A DNA stretch of 23,297 nt, taken from positions 1-23,297 of the forward strand of contig JBGOUJ010000043.1 in NCBI GenBank assembly GCA_041477005.1, in the 5' to 3' direction. Position 1 is the stretch's first letter. Every line of letters starts with the position of its first letter. A program made the translations under genes and the position numbers. Shown one piece after another: positions 21,370 to 23,297 of this stretch. Below the pieces are notes generated by a model. That model did not search any database. It had not been told where the DNA came from and saw only the letters and a list, made by a program, of their open reading frames with translations. This DNA is from JBGOUJ01 sp041477005. GTDB lineage: Bacteria; Acidobacteriota; Terriglobia; Bryobacterales; JACQDG01.

Positions 21370-23297
21370 AGACCCTGGGCAAATACAACCTCGTCGAGCC
21401 GCTCGGAACCGGCGGCATGGGGGTGGTCTACCGCGCTTTCGACACCGTGCTCGAGCGGGACGTGGCCATCAAGACCATCTTCACCGGCGCCGAGCTGGAC
21501 CCGGAGATCAAAGAGCGCTTCTACCGGGAGGCGCGCGCCTACGCCCGGCTCCAGCATCCCAACATTGTGACGGTCTACGACCTGGGCGAAGAGGAAGGCG
21601 TCACTTACATCGTGATGGAGCTGCTGCTGGGGGCGGATCTGCGGCGCATCATCAGCGAGAGGCGTCCGCTGAAGCTCGAAACCAAAATCGAGCTGCTGGC
21701 GCAGCTTCTGGAAGGCTTGGCTTACGCCCACCGCCACGACATCGTCCATCGCGACGTGAAGCCCGGCAACGTGTTCGTCCATCGCGGCGACTGCGCCAAG
21801 ATCCTGGACCTGGGCATCGCGCGGGTGCCGTTCTCGCGGCTGACCCGGACGGGGTCGGCGCTGGGAACGCCCGATTACATGGCCCCGGAGCAGATTGCGG
21901 CCCAGATCTGCGACGCCCGCTCCGACTTGTTTTCGGCGGCGATTGTGGCCTTTGAGTTTCTGGCCTACACGCACCCGTTTGCCGGCCCCCATGTCGCGCG
22001 CCGCATCGCCGGTGAGCCGCCCGCGCCGCTGCGGGTCTCCGACGCGTCGATTTCGGCGGCTGTCGAGCAGGTGATCGCCAAGGGGCTCGAAAAGCGTGCG
22101 GAAGCGCGCTTCCAGAGCGGCGACGAGTTTGCCGCCGCCCTGCGCGCGGCCCGGGACGGCGCTCCCCGAGTGGCGCCGGTGAGGCCGGCGAGCCCGTGTG
22201 AGTTGCCGGGCGGGCCGGCGAGACCGCGGCCCGCGCCGCAGCGGCAGCCGCCGGTGGTCCGGGCTGCCCCGGTACCGGCCGCCCGCCCTCTCGAGACGGC
22301 TGCTCCGGAGCCCGTACCTGCCGATTACGGGCCAGGATCTGCCGCCCCGCCGGAGTGGACTGCTAAACGGGAAGACAGAAGTCAGGAGCCAGGAGTCAGA
22401 ATAAACACCCGGCCGAACGACGGGTGGCGCGCAGAGACGTCGGGCGTGCTGTTTAGCACTCCGGGGCCTGCGTCCGCTTTGGTTGGGCCTTCCTCTTCTC
22501 CGCCGTGGCCTGCCGCTTCCCCGCTGGAGCCGATCGCTTTGCTACCAGAAGCGGCCGCCGGGGCGCCGCCGAGCATCGCTGCAACGCCAGAGCCATACAT
22601 CTACACGCCGCGATCGGTCACGCCCCTGCCAGAGCCGGCTGCTTGGGAGGCGGCGCCGGCGGTTCCGGAGCTGGAGGCGCCGATGGTGGCTGCCGAGGAG
22701 CGCAGCCCGGCGCCGGAGGAGAGCCCGGAGACGATTCCGCATCCGGAGCCCGTTGTCCCGGCTCCGGCTAAGGAGCCGGCGCGACGGCCCTCGTTCCGGT
22801 CGGCCTCGCTCAATCCGATGCAGAAGCGGATACTGGGCTGGGCGGCGGCGGCCGTCTTACTCCTGACCGCGGGCATCGGCTCACACATCAGGCCGCGGGC
22901 CGCCGCCGTGTTCCCCTCCGTTGCTTCGGCCGAGGTGAACTCTTCGGAGGGGCTGATCCTGAACTCTCCCGAAAGAAAGGCAAAGGTGCTGGTGCGCGTG
23001 GCTCAGGGCGAGCGGGTCAACGTGCTGCAACTGCCCGCCCTGCGGCAGCAGGAATGGGTGGATGTTCAATACCTGAGTGGTGGGAAGACTCGTCCTGCCG
23101 GTTTCCTCACCATGGCTTCCCTGGGGAATTGGTCGAGCGAGAATCCGGATGCCGCCTTTTACCTGTTGGTATTGTTCAGCCCGGGGCCGTCGGCCAGCGA
23201 GGCCGAGATCCACGAGCAACTGGAGAAGCTGGCTGCATTCACCTCCCGGTTCGGGGCTACGCCGCGAGGGCCGGAGGCGAACTTTGAGATCGGCCGC
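21366..23297 (+). CDS. PknB-like transmembrane serine/threonine protein kinase, 3' end beyond the window
   Basis: 644 codons lie in the window. The Hanks kinase domain is about residues 7-265: P-loop LGTGGMGVVYRA (14-19), VAIK (Lys36), Glu55 in the C-helix, HRDVKPGN (Asp130, Asn135), DLG in place of DFG (Asp148), TPDYMAPEQ. A Pro/Ala/Glu-rich linker of about 220 residues (265-485) follows. Next is one membrane helix (about 489-507, ILGWAAAAVLLLTAGIGSHI), and then an outer region with an SH3b-like stretch (about 525-580, VLVRVAQGERVNVLQL). This suggests an external sensor feeding a cytoplasmic kinase. The linker contains a heptamer nucleotide repeat (22376-22403) read as DRSQEPGVRI. It is coupled to the upstream PP2C gene (ATGA overlap). 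The C-terminal end is unseen. Confidence 0.94.
   Translation, partial: MKTLGKYNLVEPLGTGGMGVVYRAFDTVLERDVAIKTIFTGAELDPEIKERFYREARAYARLQHPNIVTVYDLGEEEGVTYIVMELLLGADLRRIISERRPLKLETKIELLAQLLEGLAYAHRHDIVHRDVKPGNVFVHRGDCAKILDLGIARVPFSRLTRTGSALGTPDYMAPEQIAAQICDARSDLFSAAIVAFEFLAYTHPFAGPHVARRIAGEPPAPLRVSDASISAAVEQVIAKGLEKRAEARFQSGDEFAAALRAARDGAPRVAPVRPASPCELPGGPARPRPAPQRQPPVVRAAPVPAARPLETAAPEPVPADYGPGSAAPPEWTAKREDRSQEPGVRINTRPNDGWRAETSGVLFSTPGPASALVGPSSSPPWPAASPLEPIALLPEAAAGAPPSIAATPEPYIYTPRSVTPLPEPAAWEAAPAVPELEAPMVAAEERSPAPEESPETIPHPEPVVPAPAKEPARRPSFRSASLNPMQKRILGWAAAAVLLLTAGIGSHIRPRAAAVFPSVASAEVNSSEGLILNSPERKAKVLVRVAQGERVNVLQLPALRQQEWVDVQYLSGGKTRPAGFLTMASLGNWSSENPDAAFYLLVLFSPGPSASEAEIHEQLEKLAAFTSRFGATPRGPEANFEIGR
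22376..22403 (+). repeat. Heptamer array inside the kinase gene
   Basis: Four head-to-tail 7-bp units: CAGAAGT, CAGGAGC, CAGGAGT, CAGAATA. They share the CAGNNNT skeleton with the intergenic array at 17.33 kb. The reading frame stays open through it, in the low-complexity linker. Confidence 0.75.

Overview
The window is GC-rich, gene-dense DNA that looks like the chromosome of a soil acidobacterium, perhaps near Bryobacterales/Solibacter. That placement is an inference. It rests on a very large Oar-like TonB-dependent receptor with an N-terminal carboxypeptidase-regulatory domain, a cytochrome c/PQQ quinoprotein with a PVC-type heme domain, an exported Gfo/Idh/MocA oxidoreductase with a Tat signal, a PP2C/Ser-Thr kinase pair, and several PIN-domain toxin loci. 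No rRNA, tRNA, CRISPR array or intact transposase was found.

Left part (1-7.2 kb), minus strand. A Tat-exported Gfo/Idh/MocA dehydrogenase, a small exported PepSY-like protein and a coenzyme-B12 diol/glycerol dehydratase form a tight run. The dehydratase is a large-medium (PduC-PduD) fusion that leaves the window at its left edge. All six catalytic residues known from the Klebsiella enzyme are present at identical positions. Upstream lies about 1.2 kb of debris: a frameshifted glycosyltransferase-2 start joined to an inverted piece of another gene.

Middle (4.9-14.6 kb), minus strand. A two-heme cytochrome/PQQ dehydrogenase lies 3 bp behind a 1165-residue TonB-dependent receptor that has a good sigma70-type promoter. 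After a spacer with 10-bp repeats comes a lone molybdopterin-binding (MoeA/MogA-like) protein with its own promoter. Next is an argC-argB-argA operon with ATGA overlaps, two ARG-box-like operators at the argC start and a terminator 2 bp after argA. This covers three early steps of arginine synthesis.

Right part (14.7-23.3 kb). A plus-strand DUF1624-type membrane acyltransferase converges on a secreted C45/phospholipase-B-like hydrolase. Upstream of the hydrolase is a heptamer-repeat array folding into hairpins. Next come a dead antitoxin/VapC pair (nonsense codon plus two frameshifts), an M55 D-aminopeptidase, and an apparently intact PIN toxin/ribbon-helix-helix antitoxin operon with a palindromic operator inside its promoter. 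A small inverted-repeat element with a 26-bp perfect palindrome follows. The window ends with a PP2C phosphatase translationally coupled to a transmembrane PknB-like kinase, cut by the right edge, whose linker contains a heptamer array like the intergenic one.
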